Shown: positions 1 to 12,681 of the stretch, in pieces | Layout of the letters: every line of letters begins with the position of its first letter | How positions within the stretch are numbered: position 1 is the stretch's first letter | Source of the DNA: Cristatella mucedo | Taxonomy: Eukaryota; Bryozoa; Phylactolaemata; Cristatellidae | Direction: 5' to 3' | NCBI GenBank assembly: GCA_009760855.2 | Contig: WPIO01000066.1 | Coordinates: forward strand, 826,501 to 890,500 | DNA length: 64,000 nucleotides | Notes under the pieces: generated by a model | Database searches by the model: none | Seen by the model: only the letters and a program-made list of their open reading frames with translations | What the model was told of the DNA's origin: nothing | Position numbers and translations under genes: made by a program

Positions 1-1555
1 AGAGCCGTCATTGAATTAATCATTATATCAATGCTAATCGAAAGGCTTACTGTTAAAATTGCTGTGCTAAAAATGCTTTATTGAGTCGGAAATGTATGCA
101 GCGGTCAGCTCTCTACTGCAGCTAGACCGGCGACAAGGGTAAAGCCGAGGTGGTGTTAAAGCAACAGTAAGCAGCCTCAGAAATTGTATTTACAGAGAAC
201 ATTGTAAATTTCTTATTTCGAAACAAGGCTACACCAGCTAGCACTTCTAGATACAGATGAATCAACAAGTTACGTCGTTTCTTGATTAAGCTGGGCAGCC
301 ATTCGGTCACACGTGGCTGAATTTCTCTTCATCGTCCCCTAAAATATAATACTGTAGATCGTAGGATCGGTTCTAAATTTAAAAGTGAATTGAAAATACA
401 GTGCATATAAATATGATGCAGTGACTTAAATCAAATTATGTAGGGGGTGCCCCACAAAATTGAAGGAACTATGGCAGCATATTTAAATAATGAGCTCATT
501 ATAAAAATACAACTACAGCAATTAAGGCTCGGGTAACTAACTTTGTTTTTTTAGAGAAGTTGGGTAAACCCGATCAAATTTCCAGTGTACTGAATTCTAT
601 GAAGCCAGAAACTCTTGAACCGTGAGTTCCAATATTTTGTTGCGTATGCATAATTAATATTTATGTGAACAGCAATATTAGTAACTCGTTAAAAAATATG
701 GAGCAACAAAACTTTGCTTCGACCTCTGAAGAACTTGATCCAGGAAATGCACTAGCATGGTTTTGATGTCTTTATACAAGAATGTTTAGCTTACTTTCAT
801 TCACAGGATCAAACCTACCAATCTTAAATGCTCTCCCTCAGGTGAGACATCGTAAAACCTGCTTTCAAGACTCGAAATAGAGCCAACGACACCTATGCTC
901 GTGCTGCCTACCGAGGAGCATCCTTTCAAGTCACTCATTCTCACCTGCCAGTATTTTTTTCGTCCTCTACAAAGTTTACATACAAAAGTCAAAATTCTAC
1001 CATCATCCTATGGAAACGGAAAAATATAAAACCTTTATTTGTATCTACTTTCGATCGACCGCCAGCGTAAGAAATAATGCAGCTACGTCATTTAAACGCT
1101 TACGGCTTCAGGCTGTGGTCAAATGTGCCTAGCACTAAAAAGCCATTTGAGCTGTGGCTTAAGCATCACCGACCGTTTGTAACCTCCATATTAGTCCAAT
1201 TGTGAATGCCAGTTATCCTTTCGCTATCGTCTTCCTAATGCAATAATTTCTGTAGTTGTTGTTGTCGGGTCTATATATTGTTTATTTCCTGATCCAAGCT
1301 TAGTTAAAGTCGCAGTGGTGGCCCCGACGCTGAGGGTATTTAGTATTCAAAGCATTGTCTCATACCACCCAGAAAGTTCTCCTCACGAGCTGCTGTGAGT
1401 CACTCTAACATGATGGTGATCAGACTTACTACATCCATAGCTCCCGATATTTAGGACAGTCTATAAATCTCGTTAAGTTTGCAATTAACTTCTAATAACC
1501 TACGGGTCCTAGGTCAATAATGACCTGCTTGCTGCCAACGTATTGTGGCTAAGAT
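1..1555. other. No recognisable gene
   Basis: AT-rich stretch with only short chance frames. I see no splice-supported exon, no RNA gene and no clear match to the repeat families found elsewhere in the window. Confidence 0.5.
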
Positions 1556-3535
1556 CAGCTCACTTCCCAGACTGCATCGAAAGTCACTCCTACAGGCTTC
1601 TCCTTTCACCGTACGTCTAGATCAATCGAAATTGTGGGTGTCAACACTATTGCCCATTTCTTCTTTTATTTCAAGCCGTTTCGTGTCCCCTCGAAGCACT
1701 CCTCCGAATCTCATGTTTTGAGTCTCTCTGACAACAAGCTACCAAAGGTGGCAGTCGTCTATCGCTCTCAAATACCGATTCCTCCTTTTCCACAAAGATT
1801 CTCTGAATTAGTTTCTATTATAAATGCAAAGCATCCATCTTTCCTAGGTGTGGTGTAAGTGAGATTTATTTGTCCACCTTAACTGACTCCGTTAGAGCCA
1901 AATCTAATGCACTGACGAAATCGTTCTCTCATGACTCCGATGTGCTTGACCCTAATCGCAATAATGGTTACCCACTCCGCCTAATGTTTTCCTACAACTG
2001 TGTGCAATCCGCAGCTATTTTTAAGAAGCTCTGCTAATCTGCCCCGATTCGGACGTCATTCAGTCTACGGAATGTCCCCTCCTCCCCATACGACATTGTC
2101 TGCGAATCGCGAGACTTCAATTTCTTTGACTTCGAATATCTTGTGCTTGATCCCACATCCTTCATGGTATCATTAGTGTAACATGAAACCCCGTGACTAT
2201 GCGACAATTAGGTGAGATTCCCGATAACTTTCATTGAAGAAAGCTGCAACACTACCGAATTTAGTGCACTGACAGATACGTTTTATCTTTAGGCTCATGT
2301 GAATGGGAACATTCACATTACGGATCACACTACACAAAGTTGTCTCACACAAATTTTGCTATTATCCCTTATTATTATCAAATGTTTCTTCTTTGTCAAA
2401 ATTCAGACCTTAATCAGCATACATTGTGTACCCTCCTCCACATCTAAAGTTGCTTATAACTAGCTAAACAGCAAGACCATTGACATCGATGCAGTGCACA
2501 CGACAAAAAATCCTCTCAGCCCAGCTACGCAATCCTCCTCTCGACCTGTCACGTTTAATGCTACAACACGACCAAGCTATTCAGACGAGCTAGCAATTCA
2601 GACTAAGCTCACTGTTCACCCTCGACCAGCCGGTCAATTGCTCACCTATGACCTTAAAATACATAGGGCTAATAATTCCAATCAACACAACCATGTACAA
2701 GATCAGGAATGACTGTCTACCCGTAGGCAAACGAGGACTACTGTAGATAGCACCAATAAATTGTAGTAAAGGCCATTTCTAGCTTCTATAAAGCCATTGC
2801 TGAGTTACAGATGCCCAATCGAATAATGTAAAAGTCAACACTTGATAGCCTCCTTAACCACTTCCAGGTTTGCTCCTTACCTATTGATTCTAGTGGTACA
2901 CTTACTGCTGGCTTCTCATGTTTCCATGTCGAAAAGATAGACAAGCTCAGAGAGTACATCCTGAGGATGAAGCATCCCAACATGACTTTGGTCCCTCAGC
3001 TCCGTGCAGCAACTCATGTCTACATTCAAGGAGGGCATGAGTGACCTTATCCTGAAGTTTACAACTCGATCAAAGAAGCCACTATTCCTCCAGATCCGGC
3101 ACCCACTGTTGTATTTCTGCGATGCATAGATCTGCTGCTGCTTTGCATAACTAGCGCTTACAAACTTTAGAGTCCGTGAATTTATTTTGTATGCTCTCAA
3201 AGCCTGGAACTCCTCCCGACTTGCATCAGAAAATCCCCTGACTTGACCACATTTAAAAAGAACTTACAAACACACCTATTTATGACAGCATTTAGGGGGC
3301 CCCTGTGATTCTTCCTTCATGTGCTTATGCGTGCTGACACTGTGCCTGTCGCTACTAACCACATTTGCATGCTGACCCTGTGCATGTCACCCCTAACAAT
3401 GTTATTCATGCTGTTAATCTAGCATGATACTACTCATCATTCAATCTTGTTTCCCTTTGCCAAAAATGTAAAGCGCCTAGAGAGAGATTGAGTTCTCTGA
3501 GGGCGCTTTATCAAGTGCATTTTTATTATTATTAG
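1556..3535 (+). mobile_element. Decayed LINE-B non-LTR retrotransposon, endonuclease part and 3' end
   Basis: Heavily mutated copy. Around 1634-1850 the + strand translates to a stretch resembling the middle of an apurinic-type endonuclease (KVAVVYRSQ then RFSELVSII, matching the VVIYR...FSEFLAKI block of LINE-A). Around 2035-2080 there is a degenerate form of the 'SDH..VSF' endonuclease end. From about 2930 a linker with VEKIDKLREYI is seen, then a C-terminal block with DLTTFKKNLQTHLF. The 3' untranslated part follows and ends in the GCGCC...GGCGC hairpin and an (ATT)n tail at 3466-3534. Stops and frameshifts are everywhere and no frame is usable. It may be more than one copy joined. Class is inferred from domain order; family membership was not checked. 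Confidence 0.6.
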
Positions 3536-4735
3536 AGTTATGATTGAGCCATTCACCTCTTAGCCTCAGGTCCTGTCCCTGCTACTTCCTAAAAAGCCTA
3601 TACTTTTAGTAAGCAATCCTAGAGCAAAAGAACTGAAGCAACTTTAGCCCATTCTCGCTGCTATCGTTCCAATCGCAGACAGTGAAACGAGTCATGGCAG
3701 ACCTGCTGAACTCATGAATTGACTATTACTCCTACGAATTAATTTCCACTCTGGTTTTCGAGCTTGTTACTGTAGAGAGGCATCAGAGTTGCTTGTGTAT
3801 GTAATGACATTTCTGCTCGATCATCTGGCAATATGTTTCCATAAACCTGATAGCTACGTCTCATCTTGTTTGGGCATCGCAGGCGAAACACTTCATCCGT
3901 ACAGGTCATATCTCAGTCGGATAAATGGAGCTTTAATGTGAATGGACCAAGATCATACGAGGATTTATGGAAGAGCAGTCTACGGCAGGGCTGTTTGCTC
4001 GGTCGTGCTGCTTTCACTGTGTATTCTCTAGCTCTCTGGTGCGATTTTCTAGAGCAATCCCGGATTTAGCTTCTATGCAGCTAACACTCAGCTGTACCCT
4101 TGCATTGATTACCCAGCCCCCAAGCACACCGAGTTCTCTTTATCGAGTAGCAGTTGCCACGCATTGTCACTTCTAGCCTACGTGCACTAGCTCCAAGTCA
4201 AGCAACGCCTCGATTTACCGGCTTTGCCACTCACTGTTTATGTCCCTATATTCCTTGCCTCCAGCCTATCTATCTGATATACTCCCTCATCAGGCTTAGC
4301 ACAGCACTACCTGCTTTTTTTAAATCTAACTGTTTTACAATACTTCATAAAAATCTCAAATCCTTTGATATCATGCCTTTAGCTTGCATGCTCCCAAAGC
4401 CTGGACCTCACTCCCGGCTTTCGTCACTAAATCACCTGACTTGTCCACGTTAAAAAGAAAGCAAAAACTTATTTATTCATCAAAGCACTTAAAAGCGGTC
4501 CTGTGATTCGCCATGTATATGCTTATGGGTGCTGATAATATGCATATTGCCACTAACCAAACTTGCCTGCTGCCCTGTGTATACCAACACTAATACTATT
4601 ACTCTTGCTGTTTACTGAGAATACTACCACTAAATATTCGAACGTGCTACCTTTGCAGCAAAATGTAAAATACCTATAAAGAGATGGAGTACTCTGAGGA
4701 CGCTATATAAATTTCAATATTATAATTACATTATT
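3536..4735 (+). mobile_element. Decayed LINE-B reverse-transcriptase fragment
   Basis: Second decayed LINE-B copy, directly after the tail of the first. At 3970-4030 the + strand reads SSLRQGCLLGRAAFTVYS, a damaged version of the 'VPQGS.LGPLLF.IY' reverse-transcriptase block. At 4175-4300 LRALAPSQA then LQPIYLIYSLI corresponds to the 'LHWLPV...LAPAYLSDLLP' C-terminal block seen at 63.2 kb. The 3' end carries a weak copy of the hairpin tail at 4660-4730. Reading frames are broken many times, so it is a pseudo-element. Confidence 0.6.
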
Positions 4736-4870
4736 GCCTTTTATCAAGGATGATACAACTAATCATTTGATCGTCTTTCCTTTACTGCAAATTTAAAGCA
4801 CCTAGAAAACGACTGAGTTCTCTTAGGTGCTTTATCAAGTGTTTTACCATTATTATTGCTATTAATATTC
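4736..4870 (+). mobile_element. LINE-B 3' tail, short 5'-truncated copy
   Basis: Only the last part of LINE-B is present: a TTTAAAGCACCTAG...TTAGGTGCTTTATC hairpin followed by an ATTATT tail. It is a typical severe 5' truncation of a non-LTR insertion, or a SINE tail. Confidence 0.55.
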
Positions 4871-5990
4871 TTGTTTAAAAACTTTCAATGAAGCAAGTGT
4901 CAGGTCGTACAGTAAATTGCACCACAAAGCGATTACTTCTTCAGGTTTATAAAGACCTTAGGAATGGATAATTTGGTGAAGTCTCTCTGCTCGTTATACT
5001 AAACCCTTCCTATGGATTGCATACCAAGTACTTCTCGAGGGCCCCTTATCCCAACTGGACGTTTGCGGCACAGCACTGCAATGCTTTAGGTCCTATCACA
5101 CCAAAAAACTCCCAGCATTGATGTGAACGGACAAAGATCATTACAAAAACCACTGAATAACGGCGTACGTAGCAACGGTGTTTGCTGGGCTTCTTTTCCC
5201 AGTTTATACTCGACCTCGATCGCCAATCACGATCTCCAAGCACCGTCGAAGCTATTACTGCCATAAATATAAGACTCAGTTACACTTTTGCTTTGATCCC
5301 TTTCGGAACTCTAGCAGGTTGCATTCCCTCGACTAATGCTGTGCATATAATGTTAATACCTGACCATTTGTCGCTGGAAACGTTCCTCTGACGCTAGGGT
5401 TGTCGGTCGTAAGCCTCAAAGTTGCCACGTCACATCACGTCACATAGACCTATGCCTGGCTCCCAGTCAAGCAAGGCATTGACTTTAACGTCTCTCACTG
5501 ACTCTTAGATCTCTTCATTCTTTGGCTCCAGCCTACATATAAGATTTACTCCCAACTGGGCTAAGCATTGCACAACTTGCTTTACGGAATCTAAATGTTT
5601 ACCTATACCTTGTATAAACCTCAAATCCTCCGGAAACCAAGACTTTACCTCGTATGCTCCCCAAGCCTGGAACTTACTTCCGGCTTGAATCGCTGCATTT
5701 CTTGACTTGACCACATTTAAAAAGAGACTAAAACATAATCTAATATTTATCGCCGCTTTCAGTGGGTCCAAGCAATTCTTCTTGTATGCTTATGCCTGTA
5801 GACAATGTGCACGATGCCATTAATCGTACCTGCATACTGACCCTGTGCATGTCACCCCTAACCATGTTATGCTTATTGTCATTTGGCATGCTACAACTAA
5901 CCAGTCGATTGTGCTTCCTTTGCAGAAAATGTAAAGTGCCTAGAAAGAGATTGAAATCTCTGATGGCACTATATCAGATATAATTATAAT
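4871..5990 (+). mobile_element. Decayed LINE-B copy, late RT and 3' end
   Basis: From 5455 the sequence follows the same C-terminal block as at 63.2 kb (GCTCCCAGTCAAGCA..., then CTTTGGCTCCAGCCTAC). It then has the 'CCAAGCCTGGAAC' block, 'CTTGACCACATTTAAAAAGAG' and the shared 3' untranslated part with the repeated TGCATGCTGACCCTGTGCATG motif. It ends in the hairpin tail at 5930-5990 with an AATAATA run. The part before 5455 resembles damaged reverse transcriptase only weakly. No open frame remains. Confidence 0.55.
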
Positions 5991-6036
5991 AATAATACAC
6001 TTGATAAAGCGCCCTCAGAGAATTTAATCTCTTTAT
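5991..6036 (-). mobile_element. LINE-B-type 3' tail, inverted
   Basis: CACTTGATAAAGCGCCCTCAG reads as the reverse complement of the common tail. It abuts the + strand tail ending at 5990, so the two tails lie end to end in inverted orientation. The second half is lost into the adjoining microsatellite. Confidence 0.6.
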
Positions 6037-6084
6037 ATCTATCTATCTATCTATCTATCTATATATATATATATATATATATAC
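6035..6084. repeat. (TATC)n then (AT)n microsatellite
   Basis: Tetranucleotide run of TATC/ATCT units followed directly by an AT dinucleotide run. Confidence 0.95.
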
Positions 6085-7379
6085 TTTTTTCACGTTTACT
6101 ATTAAGAATTTAATGCAAAAATGCACTCGGACAAGTTTTGTTTTCAAGCACTCACTTTTAGCTGCCTTCATTCTCCAAAGCGAACCGTTCTCTCTGAAAT
6201 ACTCATTTACTAAGCTAGCCACCGTACAGACCGGTTGTCTGACTTACTATGAATGCTGTGACTATCTTTCTTGCTTCCGACTGAGGAAAATCGTATTATT
6301 TTTAACAGACCATTCTTGCCTTGCGACTACAAGTGCTACCAAATCTCCTTGTGCATGACAGAATTCAATTGAAAATCGTCGTCAAAGTTTTTGAAAGTAT
6401 CATATACGTGAACCAGTACAGTTATGACCTGTTTTTAGCATATTGGCTTCTTCATCGACTGCAACTCGTTAGTATGTATGCATCTACGGCCACTTAAATG
6501 CGTTGACCAATAGTGCTAGGGCCTTCCCAGCCGTGGGAGCACTGGTTTGGGATTCTAAGGTCTAGGCTAGAAACGGTCACAAGCAAAGCTGAAAACAGCA
6601 CTTCAACGGAACTTAATTTAACGGAACACAACTTAAAACAGCAATACTCACGTACGGCTGAAAACAGCACTTTAACGGAATATTCACGTACGGTTCAAGA
6701 TTCCGCTTTCACGTGACCTCCCACTAAAAATATTCTCTTGATTTCTACTAACGAGCGTTTACTAATGAACATTGCATGATATAAGAAAATATAAGAAGCA
6801 GCCCTCCACTGTGCAAATTAATTCTCAAAAGCACAGCAGAGTCGTTATAGCAGAACCAAATAAGAATTGTAGTCTATAGGGATTGTTGTGATTAATAGGC
6901 TAACTACCAGGCTAGACTCCCTACACAGTATCATCATGGCTACCTATCACCATTGCTCTTTTAATGTCCAAATGTAGGCTCTGTTGCGGTTGCTATTGCC
7001 AGGGTCCTTGCATCGTGATTTCCAAAGAAAGACTTAGGTGCAGCCACTGTGGCTGCCGGATACCGAGCTCTTCTTGTTTTCCATGTATTGTCTTGAGCCG
7101 ACAGGCAAATAAATCCTAAAGAGTAGCTGTGAATCACTCCGAACATCGTGGTCGTCTGGACAGCTATAATCCCCGTGGCCCGTTCTTAGGGATGTCTCTA
7201 GCTTTCTCACAAATTGTACTATAAAGCTCTAATAGTAAGCAGCATCACTACAGAAGACAAATTCCACTTGTTTCTTAGGCAGAGACATATCTAAAATTGA
7301 CTAACTACATAGTCCTAACCATTGCCACTCCAACAGAATTTTCCTTCATTCATACAAATAGATCAGACTAAACTGGTGG
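6085..7379. other. No gene seen; one short tandem repeat
   Basis: No gene is supported. At about 6585-6710 a unit containing CTGAAAACAGCAC..TAACGGAA followed by TCACGTACGG is repeated in degenerate tandem form, which also explains the short + strand frame there. Confidence 0.5.
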
Positions 7380-8610
7380 AGTCTTAATTGTAGCACACTC
7401 TTTCCTCAACATGAGATCGTTTAATGCGTCCTCAAGCAGACTTTTAAATCTCAAGTTTTAAGATCGTCCATCAGCAAGCTGCCAAACTCGGCAGTAAATT
7501 ATCACCCTCAATTATTAAGTCATCATTTATCCTTTATTCTCAGATTTCTCTGATCGCGTTTCAATTCTGCTCGCAAGAAATTGACCTTGCTGTCAGCGAT
7601 TCAAATATTTATTTTGACAAACTTATTGACCCTTCAACGGCCAAATTACGTTCACTGGTGTTTCACTTTCTTTTGTTACCCATCTCCATGACCTTCTTAC
7701 AACAGGAGTAATTTACCCAGTCACATGTTATCTCACAATAGTAATCTATCATCTTCCCTTGTATTCCCTAATCTGGTTTAGCTGACTACTATCGGACATC
7801 ATTTAGTGTACGTATTTTGAGCAACTTCGGATCAGAAATCGTACGTGAATCGCGAAACCTTATGACCGTGCACATATTTTGTCAGCTTGAAGATATTTTG
7901 TTATTCCCTGCTGCTTAATCCCACTTGTATCCTCCTACCGTTTGCAGAACGCTGGAAAACGACACCAGGTGGCATTCTCGGTAAGATTACATATCTAACC
8001 AATAACCTCACTGTGTGACATCACCCACATGTTCAGTGGTTAATTTCTTCTTTTAAACTAGCTTGGTCTGCTAAGTCTAAACTTTCGAACGCAAACCAAA
8101 GGTCAGGATTGACAGTTCTTTTTACAGTCCAACTTGGGACAGCAAGCAGTAAATCATAGCTGAAACAATTATTGTGGAAATCGAAATGAACACCTAAAAT
8201 AAGGCAGTTGTCAAACGTCAAGTGTTGCCTCGAGCTAATCTAGGTAAGAGCCTCACCAGGTGATCCTTTTTGCGATCTAGCTAATTGCTTTTCTGGCTTT
8301 GTAAAAAGACATGCAAGATCAATATCTGTATCCCAAAGGTAGCTGCATCTCATATCAACGCCTTCTCATCAATACCAACATGGAGGACTTATTTCCTTCA
8401 ATTCAGCACCAGCCCAATGTCTTTATTTAAGGAAGCTACGATTGACCTAAATCTGAAAATCAACTACCAATTACAGATGACTAAGAGTTCTTAACTCTAT
8501 TCTCCCACCCTCCTACTTCTGCGATGCACTGCTCTGCTAATTTCATGCATTGCGAAAATAATAAATACGTCCGTAGCTTCAGTAAATGTCTTTCTCTCTT
8601 TCAAAAAGGC
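7380..8610 (+). mobile_element. Decayed LINE-B endonuclease region
   Basis: Several blocks match the copy at 1.6-3.2 kb, including CAGCAAGCTGCCAAACTCGG (like the ACAACAAGCTACCAAAGGTGG block) and GCTGACTACTATCGGACATC near 7780, the damaged 'SDH..SF' endonuclease block. The linker and TCCTACTTCTGCGATGCA near 8515 match 3115-3130. It is a pseudo-element with no usable frame, lying just before the hAT element. Confidence 0.5.
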
Positions 8611-8627
8611 TTTTAGTTGGTTTAGGG

Positions 8628-11338
8628 CAGGGAGATCCAACACGTGGCCCGCGGGCCACAAGCCGTCCAGCCGAGGTCTTCTATGCGACCTGCAACGTTA
8701 TCCCAAAAATATTTGTCACTCCATGTTTTTCGTTAATTTTTAATTATTGCAAACGGCGATATAAGGCGCTGTGATTTACTTCACGCGCTCGTGAAGCGGG
8801 AAGGTGTTCGAATGGCTATTTTCGCGTGAAGGTAAAAAAATCAATTTATTTTGCTAGCCTTCATGTGAACATTTTGGAATGAAGGGGGTAAAATATATTT
8901 GTGCTCCAGCGGCGCCATTACGATCACATTTATAACGCTTCCGCAAGCGGAGTTAACTGTTTCACACTGTGGATAGAAAAAAAGAGCCGTTTCTCAGCTG
9001 CTGCTGCACGAACAGGAATCAGTCAGGTAGGTTTTTCAAAAAACGCATATTGCTTAACTTAATTACTAAGACTAAGATATTGCTGTGATAAAATATAAAT
9101 TAATCAATTCGTAACTAATCTGTTTGTTTATTTTACAGGGAAAAATGGCGGCGAAGGTGAGTACTAGCAAACAACAAAAAATTGACGCAGAAGGAAGACT
9201 TTTCAAAGCATCTTGGACTGTAGACTATTTTGTAATGGAACGCTTCAGAAGGATAATGTGCCTAAAATGCCAAGAAACAATTGCCGTTGCAAAGGAGTGC
9301 AATGTTAAGCGACAGTTTTTAACAAAGCATGGCGACAGGTACAAAAGCCTGACTGGTCAACTTCGAATTGATCGCGTGAACTCTTTGAAACAGAGCGTCA
9401 TCGGACAGCTGTCATTATTTACAGCAGTCAGCAACAAGTCTGAGGCTTCAACCAAAGTAAGTTTTTTAATAGCTGAAGCTATAGCTAAGCGGGGAAAGCA
9501 TTTTCCGATGGTGAATTTGTTAAGGAATGCCTCAGGCTGTTTACTGGTGTGGTCTGTCCAGAAAAGGAGTCAGAAGTAGATAAAGTCAGTATTTCTCATC
9601 AAACGTGTTGTGAGAAGAGTTGACGAGCTCGCATCCAACATAGAAGAAAGTCTCACTAAAAGACTTTCTGAATGCGAATTGTATTCTCTTGCGCTCGACA
9701 AAAGCACGGACAATAGCGATACGGCTCAACTGTCGGTGTTTGTACGCGGAGTAACAGGAAAGTTTGTCATTATCGAAGAACTGTTGGATAGATGTTCAAT
9801 GAAAGGCACTACAACGGGGAGGGATATTTTGGATCAGGTCAAGAGGGTCCTCACAAAATTTAATCTTCCTGAAACCAAATCGATTGGTTTAACCACAGAC
9901 GGAGCCCCTTCAATGACAGGTAGACACAATGGATTTGTATCTTTAATAGTAAAATTAGTACCTCACAAAATTGTCAGTCAACACTGCATCATCCACCAAG
10001 AACAGCTATGTGCAAAGGTCTTGAGCATGCAACATTTAACGGACAATGTAGTTTCAACAGTCAATGTGATAAGGCCTCGTGTGCTAAACCAGACAATTTC
10101 AGGCTTTCTTTGAAGAGTTGGGATCAGATCATTGTGATGTTATTTATTTCTGCCAAGTCCGTTGGCTAAGTAGATCAAACATGTTAGCCAGGTTTTGGTC
10201 ACTTCGGGACGAAATAAAAACATTTTTGACAGAAAATGGAAAAGATTTTGGCTTCCTCGATGACCAGCAGTGTTTGAATGACTTGGCTTTTTTGGTGGAC
10301 ATGACCAACCATCTTGCAGATCTTAATGTCAAACACCAAGATAAGGATCAACTGGTCCATAAAATGTATGAGTGTGTTGTCGCGTTTGTGCAAAAGCTGA
10401 AACTTTTCCGGAAACACTTAGATCAGAAGAAACTGTTACATTTCACAACACTAGCAACAAGATCGCCTGAAACGCTGGCTCATATGAAGTACTCCACTCT
10501 TGTTAGCAAACTTGTTGATGAATTCGAAGAGAGGTTTCAGGATTTCCAACAACACGCGGATGACATGAACATGATTAGTAATCCATTTAATTTCGATCCC
10601 TCTGATGCACCTGATGAATTTCAACTCGAACTAATCGACATTCATAATGACAGCAATTTAAAAACTGCTTATGATCAGCATGACCTTGTTACCCTTTACA
10701 AGCAATATGTTTCATCATAGTCTTTTCTTAACCTAGCCAAACATGCTCGCAGGTATTTTGCCCTTTTTGGCAGCACATATTGCTGTGAACAGCTTTTTCA
10801 GACTTAAAAATGTGAAAACAAAGACTCGATCCGTTCTTACAGATGAACATTTATCAGGAATCCTTAGAATTGCCACATCCACTGTTGCAGCAGATGTCGA
10901 CTTTTTATGCAAACAGAAACAATGCCAAATATCTTATTGATGCCTGCAGTGCAGAAGACATTGAATACCTGTGGCATTTAATTAATCCGAAGACATTAAT
11001 ATTATGTGAGTCCCTGTCATGTAATTCTGTAAGTTTTATAAGTTTCTGTCTTAATGTTGTTAAAATAAAAATCCAAAAGTAAAAGATTTGCCATAATATC
11101 TATCGAGTTATTTTCCAGGACACATGATTAAATTTTTATCATTTTTTATTTTTAATTGTAATTATGCTAAAAATACTATTGCATTGCGGTTTATTTATTA
11201 TATATAATAGTAATAGTCATGCTAAATTACGATCTTATTTTCTGATGCAGTCAGCTACGCCAATTTACATGTGGCCCCCTCGGACCTTTTAAATTTTTGA
11301 AACGCAGCCCCCCAACGCAAAAAGGTTAGGCACCCCTG
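8628..11338 (+). mobile_element. hAT-superfamily DNA transposon, defective
   Basis: About 2.7 kb bounded by imperfect terminal inverted repeats: CAGGGAGATCCAAC at the left and, on the other strand, CAGGGGTGCCTAAC at the right. The similarity continues outward (GTTTAGGG at left, GTTTAGGC on the other strand at right), so the inverted match is about 22 bp with mismatches. The 8-bp flanks (GTTTAGGG and GCCTAAAC) both have TA in the centre, as expected for target duplications of some hAT groups, but they are not direct repeats of each other. Inside is a BED-finger hAT transposase split by frameshifts. The 3' part is AT-rich non-coding sequence. It lies between a decayed LINE-B and repeat C. Confidence 0.85.
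9124..10945 (+). pseudogene. hAT transposase (BED zinc finger + RNase-H-like), frameshifted
   Basis: Three successive + strand frames together cover a hAT transposase. 9124-9579 carries the N-terminal BED-type finger (MCLKCQE...NVKRQFLTKH). 9574-10113 carries the first catalytic block (SLALDKSTDNSDTAQLSVFV) and the second (TTDGAPSMTG). 10118-10720 carries the VRWLSRSNMLARFW block and a long helical insertion. From 10721 to about 10945, in shifted frames, comes the C-terminal dimerisation region (ARRYFALFGSTYCCEQLF, then DEHLSGILRIATS). The arrangement resembles the transposase-derived parts of animal proteins of the GTF2IRD2/SCAND3/ZBED type. At least three frame changes separate the pieces, so no full protein is made. 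It acts on the element's own ends in intact relatives. Confidence 0.85.
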
Positions 11339-11346
11339 GCCTAAAC

Positions 11347-12599
11347 GCATAGGGTAGTTTATTATACTCGAGCTTCTGGAGTTCCCACCGGTAACTCTGT
11401 CGGTCCGGCGAAGGCTGGGTTCAGAGCGTGTGCTAGCGCATAACCATTACCAACAGGCCCACAATAAACTGTTGCTTTCGGCACCCGGTTGTGGCCGCTT
11501 GTGTTTTAATGGCTCTGCAACGTTGCATTACACCGTACGCCGGATGAGAACCAGGGGACGAGTTTCTGGGTGGTTAGAATTTCATTGAAATAAGTCAATC
11601 CTCCGCAGAATCAGAATCTAAACTGCATGTACAAGCCATCAAGTAATGGCATACAATTTAGAACTTTTTTTGTATCCATTTACTAGTGAAGTTTCTTAGC
11701 AGAGGTAGTAAGGCAGCAGCTTTTTTTGTTTGTGGAGTGAGAGATATCATTAAAATGGCTCGGGTAAAAGGTCTAGCTTACAATTCGCTTGAGCACCAGC
11801 AGCCACAGTGAACAAATTCAACTATCCTATTCTTGCTTAGGCTAGTGAAATATGCCTCACTTTCAAATTTCCCGCTGACCCATTGCTTTCAAGACAGCAA
11901 GAGCTAAAATTTCTGGATGACTTTAAGATTTAGTGGCCCATGGACGGACCACGACTATGGCTTAGCAGCACGACCGAGCTTCAAGTCTCGTGTCTCCCGA
12001 AACCGGGCATTTATTATGAAATGACTTTTGGATTCCAACTCACTAAATTACCTATGGTAGTCGATGCGAACCGATCCCAATCCTCCCACTTGCATTTTCC
12101 AGCCTTTCTCCGGCTCAAATTTGATGACTGCTCTTAGCTAATTAGATATCCAGTAGTAAAGCCGGGTGATAAATGATCTCTCTCAGCTAGCTTTATTGGT
12201 TTTGAATTTACAAGCACCGATGCGAATAAGCTAAGCAATTTAAGCTCCCACACATACAATCTCTTTTCATAACAATGTGGTTAAAAAGACTTGTGATGCA
12301 AAAAAACCTGCTCGTAAACAGTTGGAATAATCCAGACGAGCGGTTCAGACCGATGTAGCTTGCAGAACATGCACGATCCCAATTACTAGCGTTGGTCGCC
12401 GGTTTACAACTAGCAATTGTGGCAGTAATTAAGCCTCAAAGGTTCAAAGTATGCATTCGGCTACCTCGACATCGGACTGAGTTAACTTACCTTTACTTCG
12501 GCCACACTGCGGCAATCCGCTCAGCTACGGCTAGTGGCTGTGAGCATTGCCTTTTGTCCACTCCAACATTGAAGGTGGAGCTGGTAGTAGCTACCTGGT
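11347..12599. repeat. Repeat C, copy 1 (left part)
   Basis: Aligns along its length with about 21,103-22,370. Shared landmarks in the same order are TAGTTTATTATACTCG.GCTTCTGGAG, CACAATAAACTGTTGC, GTTGTGGCCGCTTGTGTTTTA, AATCAGAATCTAAACTGCAT, GCTAGCTTTATT and GGCCACA.TGCGGCAATCCG. No coding frame is shared. An AATAAA lies near the left end, so an LTR or a non-autonomous element is possible, but I could not find a partner LTR, primer site or terminal inverted repeat. It is interrupted at 12,600 by LINE-A and resumes at 16,113. Confidence 0.8.
12592..12599. repeat. Target-site duplication, left, of LINE-A copy 1
   Basis: TACCTGGT occurs here and again at 16105-16112, directly flanking the inserted LINE-A. 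The undisturbed site is visible in repeat C copy 2, where GCTACCTGGTGCAGATAGCA runs through. Confidence 0.85.
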
Positions 12600-12681
12600 A
12601 GCAGCTACCCTTCCTCCCCGCGCTAAAGAGCGGCCTCGGGCGACTCCTAGCGTGGTGTGGACTGTTACTTGATTTCTCCGT

